From positions 62,001-126,000 of the forward strand of contig CAXAMN010013991.1 of NCBI GenBank assembly GCA_963970005.1: a DNA stretch of 64,000 nt, given 5' to 3'. The DNA is from Durusdinium trenchii (taxonomy: Eukaryota; Sar; Dinophyceae; Suessiales; Symbiodiniaceae). The notes beneath the pieces were generated by a model that worked only from the letters and a program-made list of their open reading frames with translations, was not told the origin of the DNA and ran no database searches. Position 1 is the first letter of the stretch, and every line of letters begins with the position of its first letter. The position numbers and the translations under genes are program-made. Shown here piece after piece: positions 22,870 to 34,399 of this stretch.

Positions 22870-24600
22870 ATGGATTGCCCTTGATTTGAAGGGTGACTCA
22901 GTGCCGAAACGGGATATCAAACACACTCACACACGCAGTTCAGTTCACGGTCCCCAAGCTGAAGCCCACGTTGCAGTTCATGTCGATCGCCATTGGATAT
23001 ATCCATGCTCAACAGCAGCACGCCTGAACACAGGTCAGGCGATCACATGTCGATCTGCCGGACACAGTCAGGTCGACGGTCTGGTCACGTCGATCTGCGC
23101 ATGCGAACGAAGAGTTTGCTTTCTTGAAGGACCATGCTAAATCCACTTGGTATGAGGTTCGTTGGGTGTGGACTTTGAATGTTTCACACTGCTTGGCATG
23201 TTCAACTGCAAATCGTAAATCCATTTTACATGAAAGGCGTTAGTGTTATAGATGGGGGAGTCCACTATAGACTATAGTCCATTCCTGTGGAATGTCCCAG
23301 TATCAAACCGAAGTGTGGTGCCAGTCTACAGATCAATCACGAAGGGCAAGCTTCCCAGGCACATGTGGTATCCAAATGTGAGAAGTGTTGTGGAGGAAGC
23401 AAGTCCCAGTGTGACCACTTTGGCACGAGTGTGTTTGAGGAGTAAACGTCCGCGTTTTCGGGTTTGTTGGCTCATTCTTTGGCAATTGCAAGGCACGGTG
23501 TAGGACTGACCAAACACGTCAGTCTCTCCAGGCATGAAAACCCAATTTCTTCTTGTGCTTGTGGTTGTGTGGGGTCCGGGAACAGTGATTTGCGAAAGCC
23601 TGGTGAAGGGTGGTTCACCTGGAGTAGGTTCCGCCGCAGCCTCGAAAACCAAGCACAACTTGAATCAACTTGACGGTTGTGCAGAACTTGGCCTTTGCTG
23701 CCTGAAAAGTTGTGCAAGGCGCTCGGTGCTTTCTCAGCAAAAGAAGGTTTTGTTGAGGGGAACCGGCGTCTCGGGTCCTGCTTCTCATCCCCAAAAGAAA
23801 CATTGCAAAAGATTGGTTGCGTTCTGCAATTGTTCATGTTTCGGTCTTGCTCTGGGTCCCATTTGACAAACCCTTTTGCACGTGTTTGCAGATCGCTGAA
23901 GTATTCCTAGCATCTGCATCTGGTTGCCCATCATTTAGCTGAAAGCCTTTGTGTTCTGTCGGGCTCCATTCCCTATTCAATATGTTTCAAGATTCTGCAG
24001 GGCGCTTCTATCTTTCTGTGTCTGACACCTCTATACAATCCCATGCTTGTGATGTTTTCTATGGATCGTTCTTATACTTTCCTGAGGAGGACATCTGACC
24101 TTGTCTTGAATTCCATGTCCGAGTTGGCGTAAAATGATCTCAAACACAGAATCAAAGAAAGGAATAACAAACTGGGGTATTCATCGGGGGTCCCAGCACA
24201 TGTGGGGATGATGCACACGGGGCTAAACATAACGATGCATCAACCATCTGTCCTTCCGTCTTGTACTTCAACATTCCATCCTCCACGCTGTCCACGCCTC
24301 AAAAGGCAAATAAAGCAGCAATTGAACAATAAAAAACGCTGGCAAAACAGCATGTGTGATACAAAGTGATTCGACCGCGAAAAAGCGCAAGAAAATAAAG
24401 GTCCAGGGATTCAACAAAAAGAACATCACTTTGTGGAATCCAACCGTGCCAAACATCAATACCGGTGGGCCAAACCTGACGAAACTATGGCAACTATGGG
24501 ATCCACACGTTTAGATATGTTTAGATCATGTTTTCCATCCCATTCATGCATTTTGGGGCACCAGGTGCTGTCATCCACACCCATCATAATCACCATGACC
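22870..24600. other. Tract without a supported gene
   Basis: Overlapping open frames on both strands around 23.3-23.9 kb, none with a recognisable family or convincing splice sites. Confidence 0.4.
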
Positions 24601-24621
24601 CTCTGACCCGATTTCTGCCAT

Positions 24622-24809
24622 TCAGCATTGATGACAGCCGTTGTCCCGCAGCTCTTCATAGTACATGAGCCTTGGAAACCTCAGTCGGGCAGTCCAGGCG
24701 TAGTTAATCACCAGGATCAGTTGGACACAATAATTCTGATAAAAATTGAGTGAACTTCAACAATCCATCCCCGCCAATTTGACCAAGTGTCTGTTTGAAG
24801 TCCTCGATG
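24622..24809 (-). CDS. Candidate exon(s), possible EF-hand-like segment
   Basis: A pyrimidine-rich acceptor ending CATCAG (24810-24812) precedes a frame reading IEDFKQTLGQIGGDGLLKFT and then QFLSELL, stopping at 24704. It resembles the second half of an EF-hand (helix, short G-G-D-G loop, K-F-T-Q-F-L helix), but a full calcium loop is not present. A second frame reads INYAWTARLRFPRLMYYEEL after a TATCAG acceptor and stops at 24622-24624. The two overlap, so only one, or an alternative splicing of both, can be right. Confidence 0.38.
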
Positions 24810-25059
24810 CTGATGAGGCAAAGGGGAAAACTGAAGTTGCTCAAAGCATCCTTGGCAGTGAAAAACCCGGCAAAAGCAATATGAAAATGACACGCAAATC
24901 ACGAGAACTCACATGGCGCAATACATATGCAATCTTGCTTAAATAGAGAACATGTTGCGTCCACAATCACACACACACAGATATATATATATATATAAAA
25001 CATGTCAAACATCCATCCAACTTGTCATTTCTGCATATCAATAAAATCGCCCGATGTCC

Positions 25060-25180
25060 TCGGCGGAACTGGGCTTCGTGGAAAGCAACGAGCCCAGAGC
25101 CGAGGAGCGAGCGATGCCATGATGGCCTTGGTGATGGAATCTTGCCTCGGGTGATGGACGCCCGGCACGTGATTCGGCGT
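25060..25180 (-). CDS. Candidate diverged PPR exon
   Basis: CAG acceptor above 25180. The frame reads RQDSITKAIMASLAPRLWAR and then CFPR. I-T-K-A-I-M-A-S ... W resembles the first helix and Trp. The other two frames are also open, which lowers confidence. Confidence 0.38.
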
Positions 25181-25443
25181 CTGACACAGGAAACAACCAG
25201 TCGTGAGCCGTGAGAATCACATGATCGAGATATGATTCAACTCAACAACATACTCAGGAAACAAGCAAACCCTGGCTTAAGGGATGGGAACAAAGGCAAG
25301 TTCGACTCAGGTTGACGAACAAGAGAGCTCAATATGTCAACATATCCCTCTCACATGCCCACGTTTGACATCTACACGTTCAATAAGGGCCTTTGGTGCT
25401 GTTTGGGGCGGCGCAATGTTCCAGTTTCAAAGCTTTGTCAAAC

Positions 25444-25506
25444 TCAGGGCCTATAGCGCTCCAACTGCTCGATTTCCTTGGCCCGCTTGCAAAAAGCTGC
25501 AAGGGC
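25444..25506 (-). CDS. Short candidate exon, helical
   Basis: The frame reads ALAAFCKRAKEIEQLERYRP before TGA at 25444-25446, preceded by CCCAAG. Strongly helical; could be a PPR second helix or a chance frame. Confidence 0.3.
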   Translation of the reverse strand, partial: ALAAFCKRAKEIEQLERYRP

Positions 25507-26761
25507 CTTGGGCGGAAAAATCCCAGCACGCGAACAGGAAACCACTCCCAGTAGTAGGAAGGGGATTTCCTACCGGGGAGCGAGCAGGATTGGCCTTGAA
25601 CCGAAGCTATGTAGGACACTACTGGTTGGGTTCATCGGTTATAGCATTTGCACAAGGAGCATTGATAGTGAAGTCACTACACATTTGATCGGGCATGTAG
25701 TCCAGTTCGCACGTCGTATAGTCCAGTCAGTCCATCATAGTCCACCTCGCATGCAAACAACTCATCAAAAGCTTCAGGCATCAGTTGTGTGTAGTTACTT
25801 ACGTAGGGTTACGTAGTCCCTTCAACGTATTTCAGAAAACACTGCCCAATGCAAAGTGTTCAATGTCGGAATGCAGTTGCTGTTTGCCTTTGCCTTTTAG
25901 TTACCCCGTCGACTTTTGACTTTCTCTTTGGGTTTATCAAGGGTACCCTACTAGAATAGCTTCCAATCGTGCCGCCGCACCAGTGACACGTTGCATGAAA
26001 ACACGCCGCATGACACGTGTCAATCGGTTGCCCGTTCTCCGATGACCCGGAGCCATGGCATAAACGGGCTCACCAAACGGCATGGCACAGCGGCATACAG
26101 CGGCGACATCACCTGCGCCTGTTGATGTCGGTTAGTCTGATCGAAACACTACATACAAGCAACGAAATATATATATATATATTGTAATATATTAATATAC
26201 GTCAATTTATATCTGCAATATCAGTTTGTGTTGTAAAGGATCAACATGGATCAACCCTTGGATTTGGATTTTCTCGATACGAGTTTGTATCGACGTGTCC
26301 TAGGTGACTTTTCGGTTTTGAAGCTCTTTCCAGGTTTCTATTTGGAGGTTCCCTATTAGAATTATATCAAACAACTTTTCTTGTTTATTCTTTTTCGGGG
26401 CAGGTCGTGTTTTGGTTCAAGGAATTACCTATCGATACAGCCGGGCAGGAGTCGTAACACGGGAAGTAAGTAGGCTGTGTCTCTGGCATTTGGATCCAAC
26501 CCCCCAAACTCCAAACAAATCTCTCTCTGTAACAATGTGACGCAGGTTGATCTCCATAAACATCTGCCAAAAACAAAGTTGGGCGACCCAGTTGTTCTAT
26601 GTTTTTCTCTGCGGCCTGTGCGGATTGCTTTTCGTGTAGGAGCTGTGGAAGGGGGAAGGGAATCACTCCCCACCAGCCAGCCATAACAACGTAGAACAAC
26701 CATGACAGCATATTTGACAACTCAAGTGTTTCCCTTCCATGCTGTATTTTTTTGGTTCCAG

Positions 26762-26995
26762 TTGGATCTGGCAAAAACGGCTCCAAGCGGCATGGATGCA
26801 CAAGAAAATGCTTAGCAAAGCTCTGCAAAGATCGAGCAGAAGGTGGCTCCAGAATTCCTGGAAGGATACCTTCGGGCGATCCAAATATCCCACTCTGACG
26901 GCCAAATCCAAACTGGATGTGCAAGATTTGGTGAATGGAGCCAACCATGGTGTGCCGTTCCCACATTCTTGCGGACCGGTAGCATGAATATATAG
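26762..26995 (+). pseudogene. Plus-strand coding-like stretch broken by an in-frame TAG
   Basis: After TTCCAG (26756-26761) the frame reads LDLAKTAPSGMDAQENA, meets TAG at 26813-26815, and continues in the same frame as SAKIEQKVAPEFLEGYLRAI, then QISHSDGQIQTGCARFGEW, to TAG at 26993-26995. Both parts look protein-like and share one frame on the strand opposite to the PPR exons. The family is not recognised. The stop could be a mutation, an unseen intron or an assembly error; overlapping minus frames are also open. Confidence 0.38.
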
Positions 26996-27096
26996 CATGA
27001 ACTGCACAAACAAGAGATCTAAAGAGGCGGGAACGAAAGCGAGAGGAACCACAAAAATGCGCGGTTCGGGCGATGCGGATCGAGATAAGAGTATAG

Positions 27097-27160
27097 CTTC
27101 TTGTTCCTAGTAGCGATGCCAGGAGCCCCTAGTAGCGTCCTTGCTCCTAGTAGTCGAAGC
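27097..27160 (-). repeat. Solitary relic of the 79-bp satellite unit
   Basis: The reverse complement contains ctactaggagcaaggacg, ctactaggggctcctggc and ctactaggaacaag, i.e. three sub-blocks of the satellite in altered order. Confidence 0.7.
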
Positions 27161-27564
27161 TTTGCTCCCGCAACCTTTGCTTTGCTACGCTTGTTCCAAT
27201 AACTACAATTCAAATGATGATGCTTGTGATGTGTGTATGCCCTTTGATGCAGGTGCAAGGTGGGTCGGGGGCGATATGTCAATTCGATCCCTTGCAACTA
27301 TCAATTCTAATTCTAACCCTCACCCTGTGAATGAGAACTTCAGCAAACATCCTCCATCCTTTGGAGCTGGCTTCTGTGACATACGGTAGATCGATGCACA
27401 TGATATGGCTAATTATTTCTGGTGTGTTTTCCACAGGATCCTGCCTGTTGGCTTTCCCAGCAGGAGCAATCAAAACGATCTCCGTACATGATGGACCCCG
27501 AAACAAATGATAATCAGCATGCAGGGAAGATTGCAAATAATGTAAATTGTATACTGTATAGTTC

Positions 27565-27591
27565 ATACACCACGCGCAGCGCGTGGTGTAT
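27565..27591. repeat. Perfect 27-base palindrome
   Basis: Thirteen-base arms (atacaccacgcgc and its reverse complement) flank a single central A. GC-rich core in an AT-rich setting. Confidence 0.95.
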
Positions 27592-28236
27592 TAATTTATA
27601 TATACATTGTACGACAACTCCTCACTTCACCACTTCGCCTGCCATCCATTCATTGGAGCCAGCAGCAAAACCCAATCCTTGGGTCAGCTGGGAGGAATCA
27701 TGTGGGCTCTGCAACCCGTCTACGATCCAGGAGCCTCCCTGGCCCAACTAATGAGGTTTTAGTCATGTTGGTCTATGATGTATTGCGTTCGCTTTCGCAG
27801 GTCTTTTCGGGGGTTGGGGTAGGTTTCCCATTCTCACACACACACACACAGAGTTTGGTTGAAGGTGTGGGAAAAAGACCATGCATGGAGGCCAATTCCG
27901 AATTGCCAAATTGAGAACCCCCAGGTCGACAGTCGACAAATGCAATTGACCTTCTTGGCATGGATGTCTTGTTCGGATGTACTTAGTGCATTTGACTGCC
28001 AAATCTCGCGTATACCCCATTTGATCTCGTCGTTGGCCACCGGAGCATCGAATCGTCCGATCGCCCTGCGCTGTCCGCCCAAGCATGGGAAGTGGGGGGA
28101 TTCTCGGTGCTGTTGGCAGAGCCCCCATGACAAAAATAACCGAAAGTCGAAAGTAAACTAAGTAAACCACCTGCATTTCTATAGATGTGGATCATGGATG
28201 ATGGATGATGATGGTGTATCTACGTGCAAAACCACT

Positions 28237-28404
28237 TCACCGGTTGGCACGCCGCGTCTCGACGGCGTGCCTCAAATCGGACCCGGTCGACCCGGTCGAC
28301 CGATGCCGAGCTTCCAAGTCCAGCTCTGGGACCGACATCGGCACTTCAACGGCGTCCCTCAACAGATCTGGATGCCTCGTCCCATCTGCAAGCAAGACAG
28401 CCAT
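28237..28404 (-). CDS. Small frame-clean coding stretch, unassigned
   Basis: ATG at 28402-28404 opens 55 codons ending at TGA 28237-28239. The frame reads MAVLLADGTRHPDLLRDAVE and continues VPMSVPELDLEARHRS, with purine-first codons and high GC3 as in the confident exons. The ATG may instead lie just upstream of an acceptor (TTGCAG|AT). No domain recognised. The plus strand is also open. Confidence 0.45.
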   Translation of the reverse strand: MAVLLADGTRHPDLLRDAVEVPMSVPELDLEARHRSTGSTGSDLRHAVETRRANR

Positions 28405-29423
28405 GGATCATGTGGTGAGTCTCAAAACCTGAAACCCCAAACCCTTGTAGCTTCAGGTAATCCCGAGTACCTCCGAGTACCTATTAAAAACACCCAAGTT
28501 GTTTTATGTTTTTTGTGGGGGGGCATGTGTTCTCTTTGTCTTTAATAGGTGGAAGGGATTAGGCAGATCTGTCTTGACCGCCGGGAACCTGGGGGTCGAG
28601 CCCGAGTCGTAGATCTTCACCAGACCGTGCACCGGTGAGACAAGGAGGTAAACGGACAATCCCCGCATTCCCACAAGAACCTGAACTCTCTGCATTCTTG
28701 TATAGGAAGAGCCACTCTGCATTCTATGAGCCACTCTTCAGGTTTGGAAGAGTACCCCCCAAACGCTGCTTTATTTCGCAGGTTCCTTGCCACTCATGTC
28801 TCCGAATCTTACACCCTATGGGTATGTAAGTAGCATTTCAAGGAGTTCGCTTGGATGTAATGTGACTTCATGTTGCCTATCGCCATGAAAAATCCCGAAT
28901 GACGTGGACTACGTGGAGACCGTGGAGTTCTAGGGTCCCGTCTATGGCTTGAGAAGGCCAGCAGAGTTCGGGACTTGCCAAGTCTCCAGGAGGGCCAACA
29001 AGCTGCCTCTTCGGACGTCAATGGCCGAGCGCGGTCCATCCTGAGCCGCCGAGCCCGAGGATCCGGATAGCGCGGTCCATTTCATGGATCGGCCCACCCG
29101 CTGGAGAATCAACATCACTTGGTGAGAGAAGCGCCAATGACTTCGAATGATATCAGGAACATTCAGGAACTGACAGTGGATCACCATTTGAAAAAAGGTG
29201 CCTTCGGCGAAAATTCGGGCCGCTCACTGTAGCTCTAAGTCTATTCTCTGTGGTGGAAGTTGGCGATCCCCAAACAAAGGAGGTCAGTCAGGCCACTCTC
29301 ATATAATGACTACATCCACCACATCCATGCAAGTTCCTTAAAGCTGATCAAATCCCACAAATCTTTTGCATGCTGCTGCAAGAAGCCTGGAACAGTATTT
29401 GGGCCTGTCGGAAAGCATCCAAA

Positions 29424-29519
29424 TCAAAGTCCAGGGTGCAGTTGATACGCGAATCCTGATGATCCTGAGGCCAGCGTCGCATTTTGCAGCCGCTCCAGGT
29501 TCATGTCGGTAAAAACGTC
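29424..29519 (-). CDS. Candidate exon
   Basis: A TTTGCAG acceptor (CAG at 29520-29522) precedes GAC GTT TTT. The frame reads DVFTDMNLERLQNATLASGS and stops at 29424. F-T-D-M-N-L-E-R-L could be a PPR loop and helix. Plausible exon with weak family evidence. Confidence 0.48.
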   Translation of the reverse strand, partial: DVFTDMNLERLQNATLASGSSGFAYQLHPGL

Positions 29520-29524
29520 CTGCA

Positions 29525-31030
29525 AACCAAAAAAGCAAGGCTCGCGGTTAATGCGCCGCTGCCAAACTGTTTGTGTTTTTTGTTTTTTGGTTGTTTTCGT
29601 CTCTGAGGATATTTTTGTATATTTGTTGTAGGTTTGTTTTTGCAAGTGTTTTTGCAGGCGCATCGAATTGTCCACGTTTTTTGAAGGCGCCCATTCTTGT
29701 TAAGAGCGTGACACCGTGAGGGAGAATAGTTCGGAAAAGATAAGCGATCTGCAGTCATCCAACATTTCAGCGAAGAGTTGTTTCATGATCAATGACACAA
29801 ATACAAATACTATATATACAGTATATATATATGTTCAGAGATTGCAACACTTTAGTTTTTCACTTACAAAACCCGCGGAAACGTGTTACTGGTGCGACTT
29901 GAAAAAACAAAAAACAATGGTTGTAAACAAGAAGAGCCAGGTGGACAAAGCACACCGAAACAACACTAAAATTTAAAACGCACGGTCGCTACTTCTCGGA
30001 CCTTCATGTATAAACCTTGGAACTGCACAGTTTCAGGTAAGTTAAATGGGTGCCACAGGAAAGTACATCGGAAGAAGTACCTCATGCAAAAACACAGCAA
30101 AGTGTGTGCCACGGCAAACGTGTGCGAATGCATAGGAACAAGTCACGTGCCATTAAACAAATACATACACACATTGACGTACGTACAAATGACGCAACCA
30201 AAAACCATCGCGACCGCGGCGACCGTTTCTTCAGTCAAGCCGTTGAACCGAATCAAGGCGGGGTGACAGGGTGATCTTTATGGAGTGACCTAAACCCCCC
30301 CAAAAAAAAACACATCGGAAACATGTGGGGTGGCAAAGAACCCCCATACACCTTGTTTTTGCCAGACCAGCGTTGTCAGTTTTTTTATATTGTTTCGAAG
30401 GCTTTTGTACATACAGTATATTCAATGTTCCTCTTTATCGCTTTCAACGGTTTGGGATGTATGACAGGATAGCAGGATTACTGCAGGGTCCCTTCCGAAG
30501 CTGCATGGGTGCGCACTTTCTTTTCAGTCTCCGCTGTCTGATGAGGTCTTTGCACAGATGGTTTGTTTCGTGCATCTGGTGGTTTCAGCTCCCATGAGTG
30601 GGGCGTATCCAACACTTGATTCGAAGCTTTGGCAGCCCGCTAACGGATGTAGTGGGATTGCTTGCAGGTTTGCGGACGGGCAGCGCTTCCAAGGAGGCAA
30701 GGGTGCATTGCACATAGAAAGTTGAAAAGAAAGGAGATGTAACACAAACAAACCGAGGGAAATGGAACGTCGTTCTTCTGATAAGTTTTAAAACTGACAT
30801 ATATATATATATACATATAACTAATTGTGATTTTTTGTTGTCGTTTTGTTAGACGGGTGTGACTGTGAGAGCACACAGGGGCCCAAAACCGTCAAACAGC
30901 GCTCGGCGGGCTTGTAACGACGCGCCCCACCACATGCTGTCCCCTTGAGAATTACGACTTCGCAGTGCTTTCGTATTGGCTTGCGAAGTGAATTCTAACC
31001 CGCCTGAGCATCCCGGTCCATGAGCTCTAT
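29525..31030. other. Tract without a supported gene
   Basis: AT-rich stretches and simple TA runs near 29.8 and 30.8 kb; short open frames only. Confidence 0.45.
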
Positions 31031-31032
31031 TT

Positions 31033-31347
31033 TCAGTTGTATAGAAACGCTACGTCGCGAGTGGGGTCTGCAAACTCGGATGGCGGACATCCACTCAGCC
31101 GGTGGTGCTTGAAAGCTTCAAGGACAGCATCAAGACCTGGATTCTTCAACAAATAACCAACTGCCAGCTGAGTCAAGCGGCACAAACTAGGCGCATCTCT
31201 GCCCAGCAAGACCAAAGTCCAAGGGTTCACCGTGAACAAGGGTTTCAAACCCTCAAACCTTCCGGGGCACGGAAGCCGCAAGAACCGCAACAACCAAACA
31301 AGCACCAACGCGACCAATACGTCTTCTATGCGCATTGAGTCCTCCAT
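31033..31347 (-). CDS. Candidate coding frame, unassigned
   Basis: A 104-codon open frame beginning MEDSMRIEDVLVALVLVWLL, hydrophobic near its start, with TQLAVGYLLKNPGLDAVLEA further on. It could be a small membrane-anchored segment or a repeat-derived frame. A plus-strand frame overlaps (31102-31338). Confidence 0.32.
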   Translation of the reverse strand: MEDSMRIEDVLVALVLVWLLRFLRLPCPGRFEGLKPLFTVNPWTLVLLGRDAPSLCRLTQLAVGYLLKNPGLDAVLEAFKHHRLSGCPPSEFADPTRDVAFLYN

Positions 31348-31349
31348 GC

Positions 31350-32990
31350 TGCGATCCAGAATTCCTATTCACATGAAGAAGAACACCAGCCCACTAGTTT
31401 CAGTCAGAACCTATTAGTCTAGTTCCAGATGTGCATTACGTTACAGTGTGCAAATGTGCATGCCACCACACACACGCGCGAGCGCAGCAAAGGTCGTGCA
31501 CATTTCACGCGCATGTAGGCAAATGTATTCTTGCGCAAGCGAAACTTGAGGTTAATATCCCAGCCCACCCCCCTTGTTCGGATGCCTAAAAAATATGCGG
31601 CAGGCGCAATGTTTCGCGCGCGTCACACAAGGGTATGGAGATTCTCAAACGAAAACGGCCCGGTTGCTCACATTGCATGTGAGAGAGTCTCATGCCTATG
31701 TGCAAAATACGTGGCAGGCACAGTGTTTCGTGCACTTTCGAGAGGTCCCGATTGCGAAGTGCGTTTCGACCGACAGGCGTGGTATAAAGAGCACCTAGGC
31801 TCGCAGGGCCCTGCTGTTTTGGGTGTGCAAACCCGCGTCATTACATGCCCGCGGAGCCTCAAACAAACACCGCAAATACCATGCAAAGTTGTCAACAACT
31901 GCACTGAAACCTAGGCGACGCCCGTATGTTTCCATCTTCATGCGCCCAGTCTCCATGTGCAATGTCCATGACAACTATAAACAGCTCGATCTTGGTCTGC
32001 CCACTATAAATGTGCAACACCAATGACAAGAACTATCAGCTTAATTATCCTTTACCTGCCCAAACAGAATGTGCCATGACGAGGTTTTTAAATAACACAT
32101 GCGGCATACGTAATGACATAGGTGCAGGCATCATTCCTCAAATCCGGAGGGTAACGTAGGAACGTCGTGAAAGCAATCGTGTACATGTCCGAGAACATGA
32201 AAGTTGGAAGGAGGGGGCTTTATTTGGACGACTCTGGCCTTAAAGCCTGAAGGTACTCTTGCAACCCGAAGCGCAAGGGTAAGGGGTATCGAAGCATGCG
32301 TGTCTTGAAGACCATAAAGCAATGGAATGAAGTGATAGCTGCCATGTGTGAGAGCATCCAGTTTTGAATGTAGACATATCGTGCAGTTACCCTGTCACAG
32401 TCGGAAGCACAGTGGCTCCAGTACTCGGCAAAAGCCGTCGTACAAAACCTGAAAACTATGCAACTGTGCCAGAAAAATATTGAATAAATATATATATATA
32501 AAGATATAACTTATCAAAGGTGTCTGATGTGCTACATGTAAATCAAGTAAACAAAAACTGGTATTAAACAAAATCAACACACCAAAAACTATATTGAGAC
32601 ATAACGAGCCAAAAAAACATCCGAATCCTATAGTAACCTCATTTTGTCTCAAACATTGTGTTTTGTCTTGTTCAGCTTGTGCTCTTTGCTTCCTGGTGTT
32701 TTTTGGCATTCTCTCTGCAATAAAATTCGAACAATAAACGACAATAGAAGTTATATAGCAGCTCTTAGGCCTCAATTCACCGTTAAAACACTGTTTTGAT
32801 TGCATTGTGTGCGCAAAATACATCTCAAACGCATCCGTTCTGATACCCTCCAGGGATGGTTTTGGGCGAGCTCTCGAGTGGACCTTGATATCATGCCGAT
32901 GGATGAATGCACAAATCCAGCTCCAAATCCAATCTCTTACCATTTTCTGGGGCTTCCCAGCTCAAAGTAGGCACTTTGGGACATACTCAA
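31350..32990. other. Tract without a supported gene
   Basis: Some open frames (for example minus 32395-32943), but low-complexity and AT-rich, with no motif and no coherent splice sites. Confidence 0.42.
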
Positions 32991-33008
32991 CTGCCTGCTG
33001 CGGAGTCA

Positions 33009-33380
33009 TCATATAAGCCCATGTGTTTCCCATCTCCAGTGCAAAACCTCCGAAAAGACCATGACGGCACCCCCGTGGGCCTCCCATTCATGGCACCACT
33101 CCCACCCCGCCCCACCAGCCATGATGTTAAACACCGCTCCTTGAAGTTGGAGTAGACCAGCGCAAAGCCCCAAAACGGTTTGTCCGAGGCAAATCCACCC
33201 ACAAGTGTACTGCTTGAACCCCCAGGGCCCGGACTTGAACCCCCAGGGCCCGGAGGACGACCCCGGCCACGCCGTCGATGTGGAGGCGGTGAACCGCCTG
33301 TCAGAACAAATAAACCCCCCTCGCGGCCCCAAAACCTGGATCTTGAACTCAGCGACCATGTCACCACCGGCATCAACCAA
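33009..33380 (-). CDS. Candidate exon(s) with internal 7-residue duplication
   Basis: A 123-codon open frame. It contains SGPWGFK twice in tandem, encoded by an exact 21-base duplication at 33213-33254, then TCGWICLGQTVLGLCAGLLQ. Near its end, HGGAVMVFSEVL resembles a PPR second helix. Other minus and plus frames are also open in this GC-rich stretch, so the frame is not certain. Confidence 0.38.
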   Translation of the reverse strand: MVDAGGDMVAEFKIQVLGPRGGFICSDRRFTASTSTAWPGSSSGPWGFKSGPWGFKQYTCGWICLGQTVLGLCAGLLQLQGAVFNIMAGGAGWEWCHEWEAHGGAVMVFSEVLHWRWETHGLI

Positions 33381-33630
33381 TTCGACCAGGCGTAAATGTG
33401 CACAAACCGATCAAACGCTTGAGCCCGGTTGTGCTTGTGAGAGCTTAGAGCAAAATGGAAGTGATCTGAAAGGCGATAGAAGGCTGCAGCCTGCAGGTAA
33501 GTGCCAGGAAAGGCATATGAACACTGAATACTTTTTGAATCTTTTTGAAGGTTCATTGGTGCAGTTGGCCATTGGCCATGTGGACAAAACAATTGTGAAA
33601 GTTGGATTTCGACTTGACTATGCATTTCAA

Positions 33631-33654
33631 AGAGGGGGAGAGAGAGAGAGAGAA
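33631..33654. repeat. GA-rich simple repeat
   Basis: A run of gag/aga beginning agaggggg and passing into (ag)n. Confidence 0.85.
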
Positions 33655-33806
33655 AGGACAAACAACAAACTCAGGCGCTGTATGTAGCAAATTGCCAAAT
33701 ACATCATCATACTGCATATTGAGGTGGCAGTGGTTGGCAGTGAAATACTTTTCGACTCTGGACTCTAGACCATCTAAGCCCTGGGACAAACTATAACTAT
33801 AACAAC

Positions 33807-33864
33807 TATGAAGGGATTGGAGAACTCCCTGCAGCTCCTTGGCTCCCTGTTGATGGAGGATCAA
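33807..33864 (-). CDS. Short candidate exon
   Basis: CAACAG acceptor followed by a frame reading GAKELQGVLQSL. Helical. It lies just downstream (minus strand) of the better-supported exon at 34022-34185 and may be its next exon. Confidence 0.4.
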
Positions 33865-34021
33865 AGAAAAATGATCAGTATTGATCAGTGGTTTGCCCGT
33901 GTTCGTTCCATTCTTGCCATACTAGACCTCCAACCAGTCATCTGGTCTGAGCGACCAGTTTCCCCATTCCGCCCTCCAAACCCGCTGCCCGCTGCCCCCC
34001 GACTTCGACTCGCCGACTCAC

Positions 34022-34185
34022 CTTCTTCAGGAAGACGGCAATGTTGCTCTCGAAGGGCGGCTGTGGAGCAATCGCCTCGGCTTCCGTCCAAAAGACTCGG
34101 ACTGAGGACTGCTTAATGCCAACGGCCAACGATCGCAAGACGCATACTGAGGCGGTTCGCGGTTTTGCCTGAGGATGCAGGCCTT
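34022..34185 (-). CDS. Well-bounded exon of an unrecognised protein
   Basis: Acceptor TGCAG (34186-34190) and donor AAG|GTGAGT bracket 164 bases. After the split first codon the frame is open for exactly 54 codons and ends in phase. It includes GLHPQAKPRTASVCVLRSLA, then SSVRVFWTEAEAIAPQPPFE and SNIAVFLKK. Not a PPR and no family recognised. The splice sites and clean phase make it one of the firmest non-PPR exons here. Confidence 0.65.
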
Positions 34186-34399
34186 CTGCATTGTAAAAGA
34201 AAACCATGAATAATGAAGTTCTGCACCGAAAACTCAAACATTATGTTGCCGTTCACATGCCTGCGAGGAATGAGCATCATCGCCCGTCAAATGATCACAT
34301 GATGAAGGTGTATATATATATATACATACATAAAACTACATGTATTTATACTATACATACATGTAGAAAAGTGAAGTTTCGCCAGTTTTCTCCCTGATG

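Noticed and set aside
23050..23140. Plus-strand TSICACERR resembling a PPR core
   Set aside because: No Asn, Trp or second helix, and it is on the wrong strand relative to all confident units.
32395..32943. 182-codon minus-strand open frame
   Set aside because: Low-complexity, AT-rich translation without helix or domain pattern; no supported splice sites except a possible TTTTCAG acceptor that favours another frame.
33180..33687. Plus-strand Pro/Gly-rich frames opposite the 33 kb candidate exon
   Set aside because: Composition follows from the GC-rich duplication and a GA repeat; strand consistency favours the minus strand.
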